Source: Haloechinothrix sp033042135 | Lineage (GTDB): Bacteria > Actinomycetota > Actinomycetes > Mycobacteriales > Pseudonocardiaceae | DNA length: 64,000 nucleotides | Reading direction: 5' to 3' | Assembly (NCBI RefSeq): GCF_033042135.1 | Contig: NZ_WBXM01000010.1 | Location: forward strand, 1-64,000 | Part shown: positions 1-9,580 of the stretch, one piece after another | Layout: each line of letters starts with the position of its first letter | Position numbering within the stretch: position 1 is the stretch's first letter | Translations under genes and position numbers: made by a program | Notes under the pieces: generated by a model | The model's input: only the letters and a program-made list of their open reading frames with translations | Database searches by the model: none | Told to the model about the DNA's origin: nothing

Positions 1-3000
1 TGTCACCGTCATCCCACGAGACGAGCCTGCCCGCATCGTCATAGCCGTACGAATTCCGCCCCGCACCAGCCACACCACTGGTGTCCTTCGACCTCAGCCG
101 CCCAGCCTCGTCATAGCCATAGGCGATGGAGCCGACTTCGCCCTCGCCGGTGGTGAACTCGTCAGCGACCAGCCTGCCCGCCTCGTCGTAGGCGTGCGAG
201 CGGGTCACGCCGCCGTAGTCGATCGTGCTGACCCGGCCTGCGTCGTCGTAGCCGTACGAGGCCGCGGCACCCGACACCGGGTCGTCGGCCGTGGCCAGCC
301 TCCCCGTGGTGTCGTAGGAGTAGTCGGCCCTGCCCGCCTCGGTGGTGGCCTGAATCAGGTAACCGGCGTCGTCCCAGGCGAACTCGGTGACACCCGAGGG
401 CCCCTCCGCCGAGATCAGGTTGCCCCGGTCGTCGTAGTCGTAGACGTTGTCCTCGCCCGGTGCTGAGGCACGGACCGTGCGGCCCGCCTCGTCGTAGGCG
501 AATTCCCGGTCCGGGGTTTCCGCCTCGGCGCCCTCTGCCGTCTGGGTTGTCACGTTGCCCAGCGGGTCGTAGGTGTTGCTGATCTCCACCCCGCCCGGCT
601 TGGCCAGCGTGTCCACATTGCCCCGCGCGGTGTAGGACACCGTGTAGCTGCGGTCCGCCACCTCCGGGGTCTCGTCGGTGGCGGGCTCGATCGTGGACTC
701 CGGCAGCCCCCAGGAGTTCACCGTGAACACCGTGGTATTGCCGTTGCCGTCGGTGGCCCTGGTGATGTTGCCCGCCACGTCATAGCCGTAACCGCTGGCG
801 ATCGACGTGTCGTCGTCCACCGGGCGGGTGATCGACCGCAGCTGGTCGTGCGCGTCGAACTCGTAGGTGGTGGTGTTGCCCAGCTCGTCGGTCGCGGCGA
901 CGCGGTTGCCCGCCCCGTCGTAGTCGAAGCTGCGGCTGGCCAGCTTTTCACCATCGGAGTCCACATCGGTCTCCGAGAGCACCCGGCCGGCCAGGTCGTA
1001 CTCCAACCTCGTCGTGGTGCCCGCCGGGTCGTGCAACTCCACCGGCCGCCCCACCCCGTCGTAGGTGGCGGTGGTCTCCACCCCTGCCGGATCGGTGATC
1101 GACACCGGGTCGCCCAGGTCGTTGTGCTCCAGCGTGGTGGTCCGCCCCAGCGGATCCGTCTCGCTGGCCGGGTTGCCGAGCTCGTCGTAGGTGAACTCGG
1201 TGGTGAGGTAACGCTCCTGCGGCTGACGTTCCACCACGGTCTCGGTGATCTGCCTGCCGAACCCGTCGTAGGTGGCGTGGGTCTGAGCCCCGGTCGGGTC
1301 GGAGACCAGCAGCCGCAGCCCGGTCGCCGTGTAGTTCGCGATGGTGGTGCCACCGGCCTGACCCGTCACGCTCGGCGGGTCGGTGACCCTCCGCAGGTGG
1401 CCCAGCTCGTCGTAGCCGTAGGTGGTCTCGTGCCCGGCCGCGTCGACCTCGGCGACCACCCGGCCCGCGTCGTCGTACTCCCTCGTGGTGGTGGCCGTGA
1501 TCGGCTCGTCGGCACCCGGCGGCGTGTAGTCCGGGCGGGTTTCCGACACCAGCCTGCCCGCGCGGTCGTAGTCGTAGCGGGTGACGTTGCCGTTCGGGTC
1601 GACGTCGGCGACCACATCGCCGAAGGTGTTGTACCCGGTCTCGGTCACCGGCCGGGTGCGCTCCGGCTCATCACCCTCCGATTCGACCTCCACCGGCGGC
1701 GCGATCTCGCGGATCTGCCTGCCGAAGCGGTCATAGGCGAACTCGACCGTGTAGTCGGCCGCATCGGCACCGTCGGCGCCGCGCGGGTCGGTCACGGCCA
1801 GCCGCAGCCCCCGCTCGTCCCGCTCGATCTCGGTGTGCAGCAGGTCCGCGCCCTCGGCCACGGACTCGCGTGTCACCCGACCCACCGGGTCACGCTCGTA
1901 CTCGATGTGTTCGAGCAGGTTCCCGTCACCGTCGAACGTGGCCTCGACCAGAATGTCGTCCACCGCGTTGAGGTTCTTCCTGGTGGTGCGCAGCTCCTCG
2001 TCACCGTCGTAGTCGGTGATCCGGTCCGCGCGGCCACCCGGGTCGTAACCGATCTCGGTGGTGTACCGGCCGTCGCCGGTGATCTCGGTGTTGACCTGCC
2101 CATCCCTGGTGTAGCCGTAGGCGGCCACCTGGAAGTCCCGCGTCTCGCCGGTGGCCGGGTCCTCGTAGTCCAGCAGGTGCTCGGTGGCCAGCAGGCCGTC
2201 GTTGTAGTAGCTGTACGCGGTGGTGTTGCCCATCGCGTCGGTGACCTCGGCCAGCCTGCCCGCCGGATCGTAGGCGCGGGACTCCAGCACCACGTCGCGC
2301 TCGCTACCGTCGCCGCTGAAGTCGTGCACCGTGGTGGTGGCCGGGCGGCGACCGGCGTCGGTGTAGGTGTAGGTGAACCGGGTTCCCACCTCGTCGACGC
2401 GCTCGACGACCTCGCCGAACTCGTCGTAGGTGACGGTCACGGTGCCACCCTCCGGTCCGGTCTCGCCGACCTGGCGGCCCAGCTCGTCGTAGGAGTACGT
2501 GGTGGTGCGGGACGGGTCGTCCCCGGCGATGTCCTCCACCGTTTCCGAGGCGAGCCTGCCGTCGGCGCGGTAGGCGCGCACCGTCCGCTGCTGGTGCTCC
2601 TGCCCTGTCACCGGGTCGGTTTCCGGTGAGCGGGTCTCGGTGAGCTGCCTTCCCGCACTGTCGTAGGTGTAGCTCGTCTGCGCGGCGTAGGCGCCTTCCG
2701 AGGACTCGACCGTCTCGGTGACCACCCGGCCGATCTCGTCGTGGTTGTACCGGGTCACCTTCCCCGCCGGGTCGGTCTCGGTGACCAGGTCCCCGGCGCT
2801 GCTGTAGGCGTAGGTCTGTTCCTCGCCCTCGGGGTCGGTCACCGAAGCCAGCAGACCCGGTGGTTGCGTACCGCCGTCCGGGGCTTGCTCGCTACCGTCG
2901 GTGTAGGCGCGTTTCTCGGTACGTCGCGAGTCGAGGTTCCGTCCCGGTGAGGTGACTTCGGCCAGCTGGCCGTCCTCTGTGTAGGAGTACTCCGTGAGGA

Positions 3001-6000
3001 AACGATCATCCCCCGCTGAGGCAGACCGTGCGCTGCGATACTCGGTGACCTTGTCGTTGCGCGGGTCCAGCGGGTCGTCCTCGTTGAGGAAGTACGACCA
3101 GTAGCTCGCGTGGCACGCCTCGGTCCCGTCCGTGCGGCACCGCATGCGGGACAGCATGTTGCCCCGCTCGTCGTGCGACATCCACGTCACGTTCCCGTTC
3201 GGATCCGTCACGGTGTGCACGAAACCGCCGGTGTCGTAGCCGTAGACGGTGGTCGCTCCCGCCGGGTCCGTCTTGGACACCAGCCTGCCGCCGCTGGTCG
3301 GGTCGTAGGTCCGGGTGGTGACATTGCCGTCGGGGTCGATCACATCCACCGTGTGCGCGGCCACGCTGGCCGCGTAGTGATCGGAGATCTCGCCCGGGGC
3401 GATACCGCGTTGGTAGACGGCCACGTCGGCGATGTCGCCGTCGAAGAATCCCCAGTCGTCCTCGGGACGCGCGACCCACTCGCCACCGGACAGCGTGAAC
3501 TTGCCGGTCCCGACGAAGTGGTGCCGACGCTTGCTGTCGATCTCCCCTTCCTGCGTGCCGACCAGGCTGCCGTCCAGGTAGAGCCACTGCCGCGTCCGGT
3601 CGGCCCGCAGCACCACGTGACGCCACTCGCCGTCGTCGACGCGCCCGTCGCTGCTGATGGGCTCGACGCTGCCGTTCCAGAACTGCCCGTGCAGCTTGCC
3701 GTCGGTGCCGACATACAGGATCGGCATCGCGCCAGGCGTCTCGGTGTCACCTGGCAGCGAATCCGCGTTGGCGAACAGCGCGCCACCGTCATCCGATGTG
3801 GTGCGGAACCACATCTCGACGGTCTTGCGGGTGCGGTTCTGCACCAGGCTGTCCGGCAGCCGGACGTACGAGCTCTCCCCGTCGAAGCCCACGGCACCGG
3901 ACCCCGCCATCGGCGGGGTCACGTCGTGGTCGACGTCGTGATACTCGCCTTGCGACAGCTGCGGATCGGAATCCGCACGGTGTGCCATGCCGTCTTCCTC
4001 GAGACCCCACAGGCCTGCCGGGCCGGACTCGCGCACCGTCTCGCGGTAGCCGTCCCGGTCGTCGCGCGCCCCGTAGTGGGCACCGACCTCGTCCCCGGTC
4101 ACCGGGCGCTGGTACAGCGCGACGTGGCTGATCGCGCCGTCGAAGTGACCCCAGTCGTCCGCCGGCCGCGCGGGCCAGTCCGCCGTGGTCAGCACCCCGG
4201 TAGCGACATAGTTGTACCGGTAGTCGGTGCTGATCTCACCGGACTGGGTGCCGACCTGCTCGCCGTCCAGGTACAGCGTCTGGTGGTCGTTGGTGGCCGA
4301 GAGCACCACGTGGTGCCACTCGCCGTCGGTGACGGCGTCGTCGGTGACGATGCCCTCGACCTCGCCGTTCCAGAAATGCCCGTAGAGCTTGCCGTCGGTG
4401 CCGACGTAGAGCACCGGCATCGAGCCGGTGCCCTCCAGCTCGTCGTCGCGGGTGAAGTTGCCGGTGGAGAACAGCACCCCACCGTCGTCGGATGTGGTAC
4501 GGAACCACATCTCGACGGACATCTCGTTGTTGGAGATGGTCTGGTGCATGGGAAGCCGGGCGTGGCTCGACTCCCCCTCGAACTCGCGGGCGTGCGATCC
4601 GGGGAACGGGCCGTCCACCCGACCGCCGCCCGCGCGGTGGTACTCGCCGCGCCGCAACTCGGGGTGACCGTCCGCGATCACGCCCTCCGACTCGTCCAGC
4701 CGCCAGAACGCGTCGGGCCGCGCGTCGGTCACGGACTCGCCGTAGCGGTGGCCGTCGCCGCTGATCTCCGGCTCGGAGATGCGGTACGTCCCGCCGTGCT
4801 CGTCGGTGTGCTCGGCAACACGCGCGGTCGCGTCGTCGTAGGTGATCTCCGCCAGCGGTTCCTCACCGGGGCCGGTGACACCGGTCAACCGCTCCGAGGC
4901 CTGCCGGGCCGCGTAGTGCTCGGCGACGGTGAGCTCACCGAGCGGGCGGTGGTGGACCGCCACCTCGGCGATGCTGCCCGAGAAGTGGCTGACCGGCTCG
5001 GAGCCGGGCTGGCCCGGCCAGCCCTCCACCCAGGCGGCGCCGATCTGATTGGACGTCATGTCCAGGTGGTCGATGGCGCCGCTGCGGCTGCCCACCTCGA
5101 CACCGTCCAGGTACAGCGTCTGCGTGTCCCCCGCACCGGAGAGCACCACGTGGTGCCATTCGTCGTCGGTGACCGCGACATCGGAGGTGATGGGGTCGTC
5201 GTCGCCCATCCACCACTGGCCGCGCAGCTTGCCGTCGGCACCGACATACAGCGCGGGAACGTAGCCGGTCTCCTTGCCGTCACCCAGCCGCCAGTTCTGG
5301 TAACCGAACAGCGCCCCTGGCTCGCCGGTCCGGAACCACATCTCCACCGAGAGGTGGTCCCGGCCGTGGATCACCTCATCCGGGATGCGCACCATGCTGG
5401 ACTCGCCGTCGAACCCGGCTGCGCCGGAATCGGCGCCCTGGATCGGGCCGTCCTTGCCGTGCTCGATGTCGACCAGCGTGCCGTCCTTGCTGGACCAGTA
5501 ACCCGGCTGCTCGCTCTCGGCTGTCTCGCCCTCATCCTCGGCCAGCCGCCAGTAGGCGTCGGGGTTGGCGTCCAGCACCGTGGTGCGGTAACGGTCACCC
5601 AGCTCGTAGTCGTACTCGGTGCAGACCCCGGTGGGGTCGCACGCCTCGACCAGCCGAGGCCCGTCGTAGGAGTAGGTCCAGGTGGTTTCCGGATCCGGCC
5701 CGGTGGTCACCTCGGTGACGTTCCCGTTCGACCAGCCGAAGTCCAGGTAGCGGCCGGATGCGTCGTCGGTGGCGCGGACCAGCCTGCCCTCGTCGTCGTG
5801 GTCGAGCCGCTGCTCGCGACCCGCCGCGTCGATGATCTCCACGAGCAACCCGTCACCGTCGAAGCGGTACCGGCTGCCGCCCTGTGCGCGTAGCACCCAC
5901 CCGTGGCCGTCGTCGACCAACGTGGCCGCCTGACCAGCTGGGGTGGCGTAGCTGCCGTCAGGGTCCTTGCCGTAACGGGCCTGCTTGCCGTCGGGGTAGG

Positions 6001-8488
6001 TCACGACCACGTTGCCGGATCCGTCGTCATCCGGCACCACGCGCATGTCCCAGCGGGTCGTCCACCCCGCGCCGAAAGCCAGGTCGTCACGAGGATCCAG
6101 GCTGTTGTAGGTGCGGCGCACCGACAGCGACGGACCCACGGTACTCACGTCGGCGTCGATGGCGGCCCTGGTGTAGTTGCCGACCGCGGGATCGACCTTG
6201 CCGTCCTCTTCGGACGCCGAGGCCAGCCTGCTGGTGATGGCAGGCTGCGCCACGTGGGTGCTGAGGTACGAACGCTCGGTCCACGGGCTGGCGTCCTCGG
6301 TGTCGCTGATGCGGCCCTGCCAGCTGTAGGTCTCGCCCCAGGCCAGCGTGCCCTCCGGCACCGACCACCGCGACGTGGATTGCCAGTCCGAGGTGGTGCA
6401 GTCGTCGCCGGATGCGTCACAGATCCGGAACTGGTACCGCAGACCGTCTCCCGGCCACTCGTCCGGGTCGCGCCCCTCCAGCATCAACGTGGGGGTCACC
6501 GTGCCCGATTCGAAGTTGCTCGGCGGGGACATGGACTCCACCACCGGCTTCTGGTTCGGGATCGTGAAGGTCACCGGCGCCGAGGCCGGGATGTCGGCGC
6601 CCGAGTACCAGCCGGTTCCCACCTTGGCCATGTCCCAGCGCAGCGTGTACTCGCCGGGCGGCAGATCGCGGATCTTCGCGTCGAGAGTGACGGTGTCCCC
6701 GGTCTCCACCGTGGTGGGCATGTCGGTGAACTCGGTGTACTCCCGCCACGGCAGCTTGTTGCCGTCGGAGTCCCAGAGCTGGTAGCCGAGCTTGTAGTCG
6801 TTGTCCGGGGTCCAGGTGTCCTTACCCTCGTTGGTGACGGTGACCCGCAGGGAGCCGGGATCGGTGCTGGTGACCATCTCCGTCATGTCACCGACGGAGT
6901 ACTCGGCCCAGTGCCGCATGTAGGTCACGTCCAGGTACGGCGGGTTGGCCGAGGCCGCGCTGGAGAACTTCTTCCAGCCGAACGAGTCCGACATGGACGC
7001 ACTGATCCGCAACCCGTGGTTCGGCTCGCCGCGCACCCATCCCTGCACCAGGTCGCGGCCCGCGTCGTCGAGGTCGAAACCGACCCAGCGCGAACTACAG
7101 CTGTCGCTGTAGCCGTAGGCGAAGCTCGGCTGCACCAGCACACTTCCCCAGTCGGGACCAGGGAACGACTTGTTGCCGGACACCGACCACGACTCGGTGA
7201 TCGGACGTACCGTGATCCGGCGGCTATTGCACGAGTACGACCAGATGTTGTGCAGGTTGAGCCGCGCCCCCAGGATGTACATGCCGTCCAGGTCCCTGGT
7301 GACGTCATCGAACTTGATGAGCGACACCGCCCGGTTCTCGCCACCGTTCCAGGTGCCGACTCGCAGTTCCGGCTCTCCCGAGTAGTCGTTGTGGTACGGG
7401 TGCATGACGAACGTGGATCCGTTGGTCTCCTTGCTCACCACGGTCGGATCCACATAGACCGGCCACTCCCGCTCCTCGTCGGCCAGCCACTCGGCATCGG
7501 CCGACACGTGAAGCACCTGATCGCCCGGCTCGCCGGTGAGTTCGTAGTCCACGTCGTAGGAGCGGACGCCGTCGCCGGAACGCTCGTCGACGTTCGAGTC
7601 CTCCATGAACCCGGGCGGGATCGCGCCTTGCACCTCGCCGTCGCCGCCGAGGAGCTCGACGGCACCGTCGTCGTTGAGCTGCGCGGTGAGGCCCTTCAGG
7701 TCGAGCGTGAAGGACCACTCCGTCGGCGCGTCCTCCGAGTGCAGCACCATGACTTCCTTGACACCGACCGGCGTGGCCTGGAACTCGAGGTCGGCGTCGG
7801 GGCGCACGTCGGGATAGGTCACGGTGTCCCCGGAGACCTCGCCCACCGACGGCTGGGCATCCTCCAGGCCGAAGCCCACCGAGTGCTCGTCGTCCAGGTC
7901 GACCCGCACGATGGTGTTCGCCCTCGCCGAGCGGGCGAAGCGCTTGTCCTGCGAGTCGGCGGCCGCGCTCCAGCCCTGGCCATTGCGTTCGAGGTCGGTG
8001 TCGATCGGCTGCCAGTCGCCGTCGGCGTCCCGGAAGTGCTTGCGGCCCTGGTAGTGCCGCACGGTCATGGTGCCGTCGCCGTTGTCGAAAACGGCGCGGC
8101 TCTCGTCGCGCTCCTCGAGGACCTCCTCGCTGCGCTCCGGGTCGAAACCGAGCGCCTCGGCATGCTCCGGCGGCTCCGGATCGCCGACCTGGACACCGGC
8201 CTCATCCTGCGGATCCCCACCCAGCCGGGGAACCGGATGCCGCTCATCCGCGTCGAGCCCGTCCGCCAGCTCCGCGTCGTGCTCCCCGGCCAGGCCCGCT
8301 CGCTCCTCGGTCGCCGAGGACGGCACCTCGTGGGAACGGCCCTCGGCAGAGCCTTCCCGCTGCTGCGGTATCTCGCCCGGATCGGCCACGGCCGGGCGCG
8401 GATGGTGCGCCAGCAGCCCCGCCGTCACCACCACCGCCAGCAGGATGGACAGCAATTGAGCAGCGCGAAGCAAGCCGCCGCGCGGCAT
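1..8488 (-). CDS. Giant secreted RHS/YD-repeat protein with three LamG-like modules (C-terminus off window)
   Basis: The minus frame whose codons begin at positions equal to 1 modulo 3 is open from the start to the window edge, about 2,830 residues, so the gene is partial at its 3' end. The ATG at 8488 is chosen because GAGGGG lies six bases upstream; an ATG at 8494 is in frame but sits directly on that GAGGGG. Residues 1-30 form a signal peptide or membrane anchor (RGGLLRAAQLL then a Leu/Val-rich core). About 30-520 is a typical actinobacterial RHS N-terminus with repeated 'RARANTIVRV' and 'SYDVDYELTG' type segments. About 530-650 is Ig/NBR1-like ('TVTNEGKDTWTPDNDY'). The RHS entry ('VRRTYNSLDPRDDLAFGAGW') lies near 775, three LamG-like modules at about 965-1708, and then dozens of YD repeats (G-Y-D-x-x-G-R-L). 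In this family the YD shell encapsulates a C-terminal toxin, but none can be seen here. Confidence 0.93.
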   Translation of the reverse strand, partial: MPRGGLLRAAQLLSILLAVVVTAGLLAHHPRPAVADPGEIPQQREGSAEGRSHEVPSSATEERAGLAGEHDAELADGLDADERHPVPRLGGDPQDEAGVQVGDPEPPEHAEALGFDPERSEEVLEERDESRAVFDNGDGTMTVRHYQGRKHFRDADGDWQPIDTDLERNGQGWSAAADSQDKRFARSARANTIVRVDLDDEHSVGFGLEDAQPSVGEVSGDTVTYPDVRPDADLEFQATPVGVKEVMVLHSEDAPTEWSFTLDLKGLTAQLNDDGAVELLGGDGEVQGAIPPGFMEDSNVDERSGDGVRSYDVDYELTGEPGDQVLHVSADAEWLADEEREWPVYVDPTVVSKETNGSTFVMHPYHNDYSGEPELRVGTWNGGENRAVSLIKFDDVTRDLDGMYILGARLNLHNIWSYSCNSRRITVRPITESWSVSGNKSFPGPDWGSVLVQPSFAYGYSDSCSSRWVGFDLDDAGRDLVQGWVRGEPNHGLRISASMSDSFGWKKFSSAASANPPYLDVTYMRHWAEYSVGDMTEMVTSTDPGSLRVTVTNEGKDTWTPDNDYKLGYQLWDSDGNKLPWREYTEFTDMPTTVETGDTVTLDAKIRDLPPGEYTLRWDMAKVGTGWYSGADIPASAPVTFTIPNQKPVVESMSPPSNFESGTVTPTLMLEGRDPDEWPGDGLRYQFRICDASGDDCTTSDWQSTSRWSVPEGTLAWGETYSWQGRISDTEDASPWTERSYLSTHVAQPAITSRLASASEEDGKVDPAVGNYTRAAIDADVSTVGPSLSVRRTYNSLDPRDDLAFGAGWTTRWDMRVVPDDDGSGNVVVTYPDGKQARYGKDPDGSYATPAGQAATLVDDGHGWVLRAQGGSRYRFDGDGLLVEIIDAAGREQRLDHDDEGRLVRATDDASGRYLDFGWSNGNVTEVTTGPDPETTWTYSYDGPRLVEACDPTGVCTEYDYELGDRYRTTVLDANPDAYWRLAEDEGETAESEQPGYWSSKDGTLVDIEHGKDGPIQGADSGAAGFDGESSMVRIPDEVIHGRDHLSVEMWFRTGEPGALFGYQNWRLGDGKETGYVPALYVGADGKLRGQWWMGDDDPITSDVAVTDDEWHHVVLSGAGDTQTLYLDGVEVGSRSGAIDHLDMTSNQIGAAWVEGWPGQPGSEPVSHFSGSIAEVAVHHRPLGELTVAEHYAARQASERLTGVTGPGEEPLAEITYDDATARVAEHTDEHGGTYRISEPEISGDGHRYGESVTDARPDAFWRLDESEGVIADGHPELRRGEYHRAGGGRVDGPFPGSHAREFEGESSHARLPMHQTISNNEMSVEMWFRTTSDDGGVLFSTGNFTRDDELEGTGSMPVLYVGTDGKLYGHFWNGEVEGIVTDDAVTDGEWHHVVLSATNDHQTLYLDGEQVGTQSGEISTDYRYNYVATGVLTTADWPARPADDWGHFDGAISHVALYQRPVTGDEVGAHYGARDDRDGYRETVRESGPAGLWGLEEDGMAHRADSDPQLSQGEYHDVDHDVTPPMAGSGAVGFDGESSYVRLPDSLVQNRTRKTVEMWFRTTSDDGGALFANADSLPGDTETPGAMPILYVGTDGKLHGQFWNGSVEPISSDGRVDDGEWRHVVLRADRTRQWLYLDGSLVGTQEGEIDSKRRHHFVGTGKFTLSGGEWVARPEDDWGFFDGDIADVAVYQRGIAPGEISDHYAASVAAHTVDVIDPDGNVTTRTYDPTSGGRLVSKTDPAGATTVYGYDTGGFVHTVTDPNGNVTWMSHDERGNMLSRMRCRTDGTEACHASYWSYFLNEDDPLDPRNDKVTEYRSARSASAGDDRFLTEYSYTEDGQLAEVTSPGRNLDSRRTEKRAYTDGSEQAPDGGTQPPGLLASVTDPEGEEQTYAYSSAGDLVTETDPAGKVTRYNHDEIGRVVTETVESSEGAYAAQTSYTYDSAGRQLTETRSPETDPVTGQEHQQRTVRAYRADGRLASETVEDIAGDDPSRTTTYSYDELGRQVGETGPEGGTVTVTYDEFGEVVERVDEVGTRFTYTYTDAGRRPATTTVHDFSGDGSERDVVLESRAYDPAGRLAEVTDAMGNTTAYSYYNDGLLATEHLLDYEDPATGETRDFQVAAYGYTRDGQVNTEITGDGRYTTEIGYDPGGRADRITDYDGDEELRTTRKNLNAVDDILVEATFDGDGNLLEHIEYERDPVGRVTRESVAEGADLLHTEIERDERGLRLAVTDPRGADGADAADYTVEFAYDRFGRQIREIAPPVEVESEGDEPERTRPVTETGYNTFGDVVADVDPNGNVTRYDYDRAGRLVSETRPDYTPPGADEPITATTTREYDDAGRVVAEVDAAGHETTYGYDELGHLRRVTDPPSVTGQAGGTTIANYTATGLRLLVSDPTGAQTHATYDGFGRQITETVVERQPQERYLTTEFTYDELGNPASETDPLGRTTTLEHNDLGDPVSITDPAGVETTATYDGVGRPVELHDPAGTTTRLEYDLAGRVLSETDVDSDGEKLASRSFDYDGAGNRVAATDELGNTTTYEFDAHDQLRSITRPVDDDTSIASGYGYDVAGNITRATDGNGNTTVFTVNSWGLPESTIEPATDETPEVADRSYTVSYTARGNVDTLAKPGGVEISNTYDPLGNVTTQTAEGAEAETPDREFAYDEAGRTVRASAPGEDNVYDYDDRGNLISAEGPSGVTEFAWDDAGYLIQATTEAGRADYSYDTTGRLATADDPVSGAAASYGYDDAGRVSTIDYGGVTRSHAYDEAGRLVADEFTTGEGEVGSIAYGYDEAGRLRSKDTSGVAGAGRNSYGYDDAGRLVSWDDGD
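3370..5600 (-). repeat. Three consecutive LamG/concanavalin-like modules inside the RHS gene
   Basis: Three copies of a ~230-residue module follow one another, roughly 5600-4890, 4750-4060 and 4040-3370. Each begins with a 'D-A-x-P-D-A-x-W-R-L' type line, contains 'VEMWFRT', 'LYVGTDGKL' and 'EWHHVVL', then a 'TLYLDG' strand, and ends with 'VALYQRP...HY-A-R'. These are the hallmarks of the LamG-like jelly-roll fold found in secreted carbohydrate- or surface-binding proteins. The copies differ at many positions (the third has WGLEEDG and WRHVVLR), so the duplication is not recent. They sit between the first YD repeats and the main YD array. Confidence 0.85.
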
Positions 8489-8865
8489 GGACATCCCCTC
8501 GCAATCCCCCGGCCACCCCGTGAACCGGATCAACCGTACAGAAGACGCTTATCGGTTGTTCGACGTTAATCAGACAGATCGTGACGAAAACACGAAGAGG
8601 CAACCTAGCTCGAAAGTGTGATGATCGGCAAGGGGGCTGGTTGCGATCTTCGGGTGTGAGGAATCCCAACCGGGTCACCCTGGGTAGCATCCTCGACGGC
8701 GCTACTCCGTACGCAGCAGGACCATGGAGCGCGCAGGGCAGCGTGTCCACTAACGACTGTTATCCCGTGCGGAACCTTCCGTGCCGGTTACGGGAATGAC
8801 AGCAGGCCGCGGAAGTGGCCATCACCGGAACATGGGCATCGCACCGGCTGCCGTGCACAGTCCGA
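8489..8865. other. Intergenic region upstream of the RHS gene
   Basis: No gene with convincing homology or codon pattern is seen. The region should carry the promoter of the minus-strand RHS gene. The lowest-GC part is about 8530-8600, with TTAACG and CGATAAG on the minus strand as possible promoter elements; this is only a suggestion. An open frame on the plus strand at 8581-8799 has no recognisable product. Confidence 0.5.
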
Positions 8866-9240
8866 TCACGCCGGACCACCGAGCCTGCGAACCTGCACCA
8901 AGGCGACAACGCAGGGAACGAGCAGTGCGACTGTGGCCACCACCATCAGCGTGACCTGCACCGGGAAACGGTCGGACAGCACCATACCGAGAAGCGCGCA
9001 GAAGGTCACAGCGCTACCCGCGAACTGCCACGGGGCGTTGGCGTGATGGACCTGGTACCACAGCTGGCGATCCTCCAGTGTCCGCGGCGTGCGGATACCG
9101 ACCACGGCGTTGGGCTGCAACGCACCCTTGCGTCCCAGCCAGGCCACAGCGGCGAGCAGCACGGCGGCCACACCCAACGCGACAACCACCACCGCGAGCC
9201 CAGCCGGATCGAACGACTCGGGAGCCGCGACCCACAGCAC
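8866..9240 (-). CDS. SdpI/YhfL-like small membrane protein
   Basis: About 124 residues with three hydrophobic segments (near 10-35, 65-85 and 90-112). Between the first two lies the SdpI-family signature 'NAVVGIRTPRTLEDRQLWYQ': the G-I-R-T-x-x-T-L-x-x-x-x-W-x-x-x-x-x segment. In Bacillus, SdpI is the membrane immunity and signalling protein for the SdpC toxin. In actinobacteria, short relatives are common and mostly uncharacterised, so an immunity role here is not shown. The GTG at 9240 is preferred to a TTG at 9261 because GGGAGGG precedes it at a normal distance. It is the last gene before the RHS gene, on the same strand but 377 bases away. Confidence 0.75.
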   Translation of the reverse strand: MLWVAAPESFDPAGLAVVVVALGVAAVLLAAVAWLGRKGALQPNAVVGIRTPRTLEDRQLWYQVHHANAPWQFAGSAVTFCALLGMVLSDRFPVQVTLMVVATVALLVPCVVALVQVRRLGGPA

Positions 9241-9329
9241 CCCCAACTGTCCCTCCCACAAGAATCGTCACCGCGAATCGTCACCGCGCGCGGCGTGTGA
9301 CCACTGATCAGCTACCCGGCCGGGCCGGC

Positions 9330-9557
9330 TCAGGCCTCGTCCCGACCCTCTTCCCACTCGCGTTCGGCCTCATCGACCGCGTCGGCCTCCTCCGTGCGCG
9401 CACGAGCGATCTCCAGCGCGCGCTGGGCGGTCTCCCTGTCCGGGTACGGCCCGAGGCGGTCGATGGCACGCGACAGCTCGCCGTGCTCCACTTCCCCGGT
9501 GCGGGTGTTGTAGTACCAGCCCGGGTCCGGCTGCGGATCCTTGTCACGAGCGGTCAT
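9330..9557 (-). CDS. SPOR-like small acidic protein
   Basis: About 75 residues: 'PGWYYNTRTGEVEHG' followed by 'LGPYPDRETAQRALEIARAR' and an acidic, Glu-rich tail. This is the short conserved actinobacterial protein usually described as SPOR domain-containing; the 'GPYxxRxxAxxAL' segment is the recognisable part. The ATG at 9557 is favoured over one at 9584, which would overlap the stop of the upstream gene (9581). No membrane segment or catalytic residues are seen. The tight linkage to the preceding gene suggests the same transcript. Confidence 0.75.
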   Translation of the reverse strand: MTARDKDPQPDPGWYYNTRTGEVEHGELSRAIDRLGPYPDRETAQRALEIARARTEEADAVDEAEREWEEGRDEA

Positions 9558-9580
9558 GCCCCCAGTATCCCGGTTGCGGA

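Noticed and set aside
848..8569. Very long plus-strand open frames opposite the RHS gene (848-2629, 3110-5893, 5903-8569)
   Set aside because: They are antisense shadows of a very GC-rich gene. Their products are Arg/Val/Gly/His-rich with no domain, while the minus frame encodes continuous RHS and LamG motifs.
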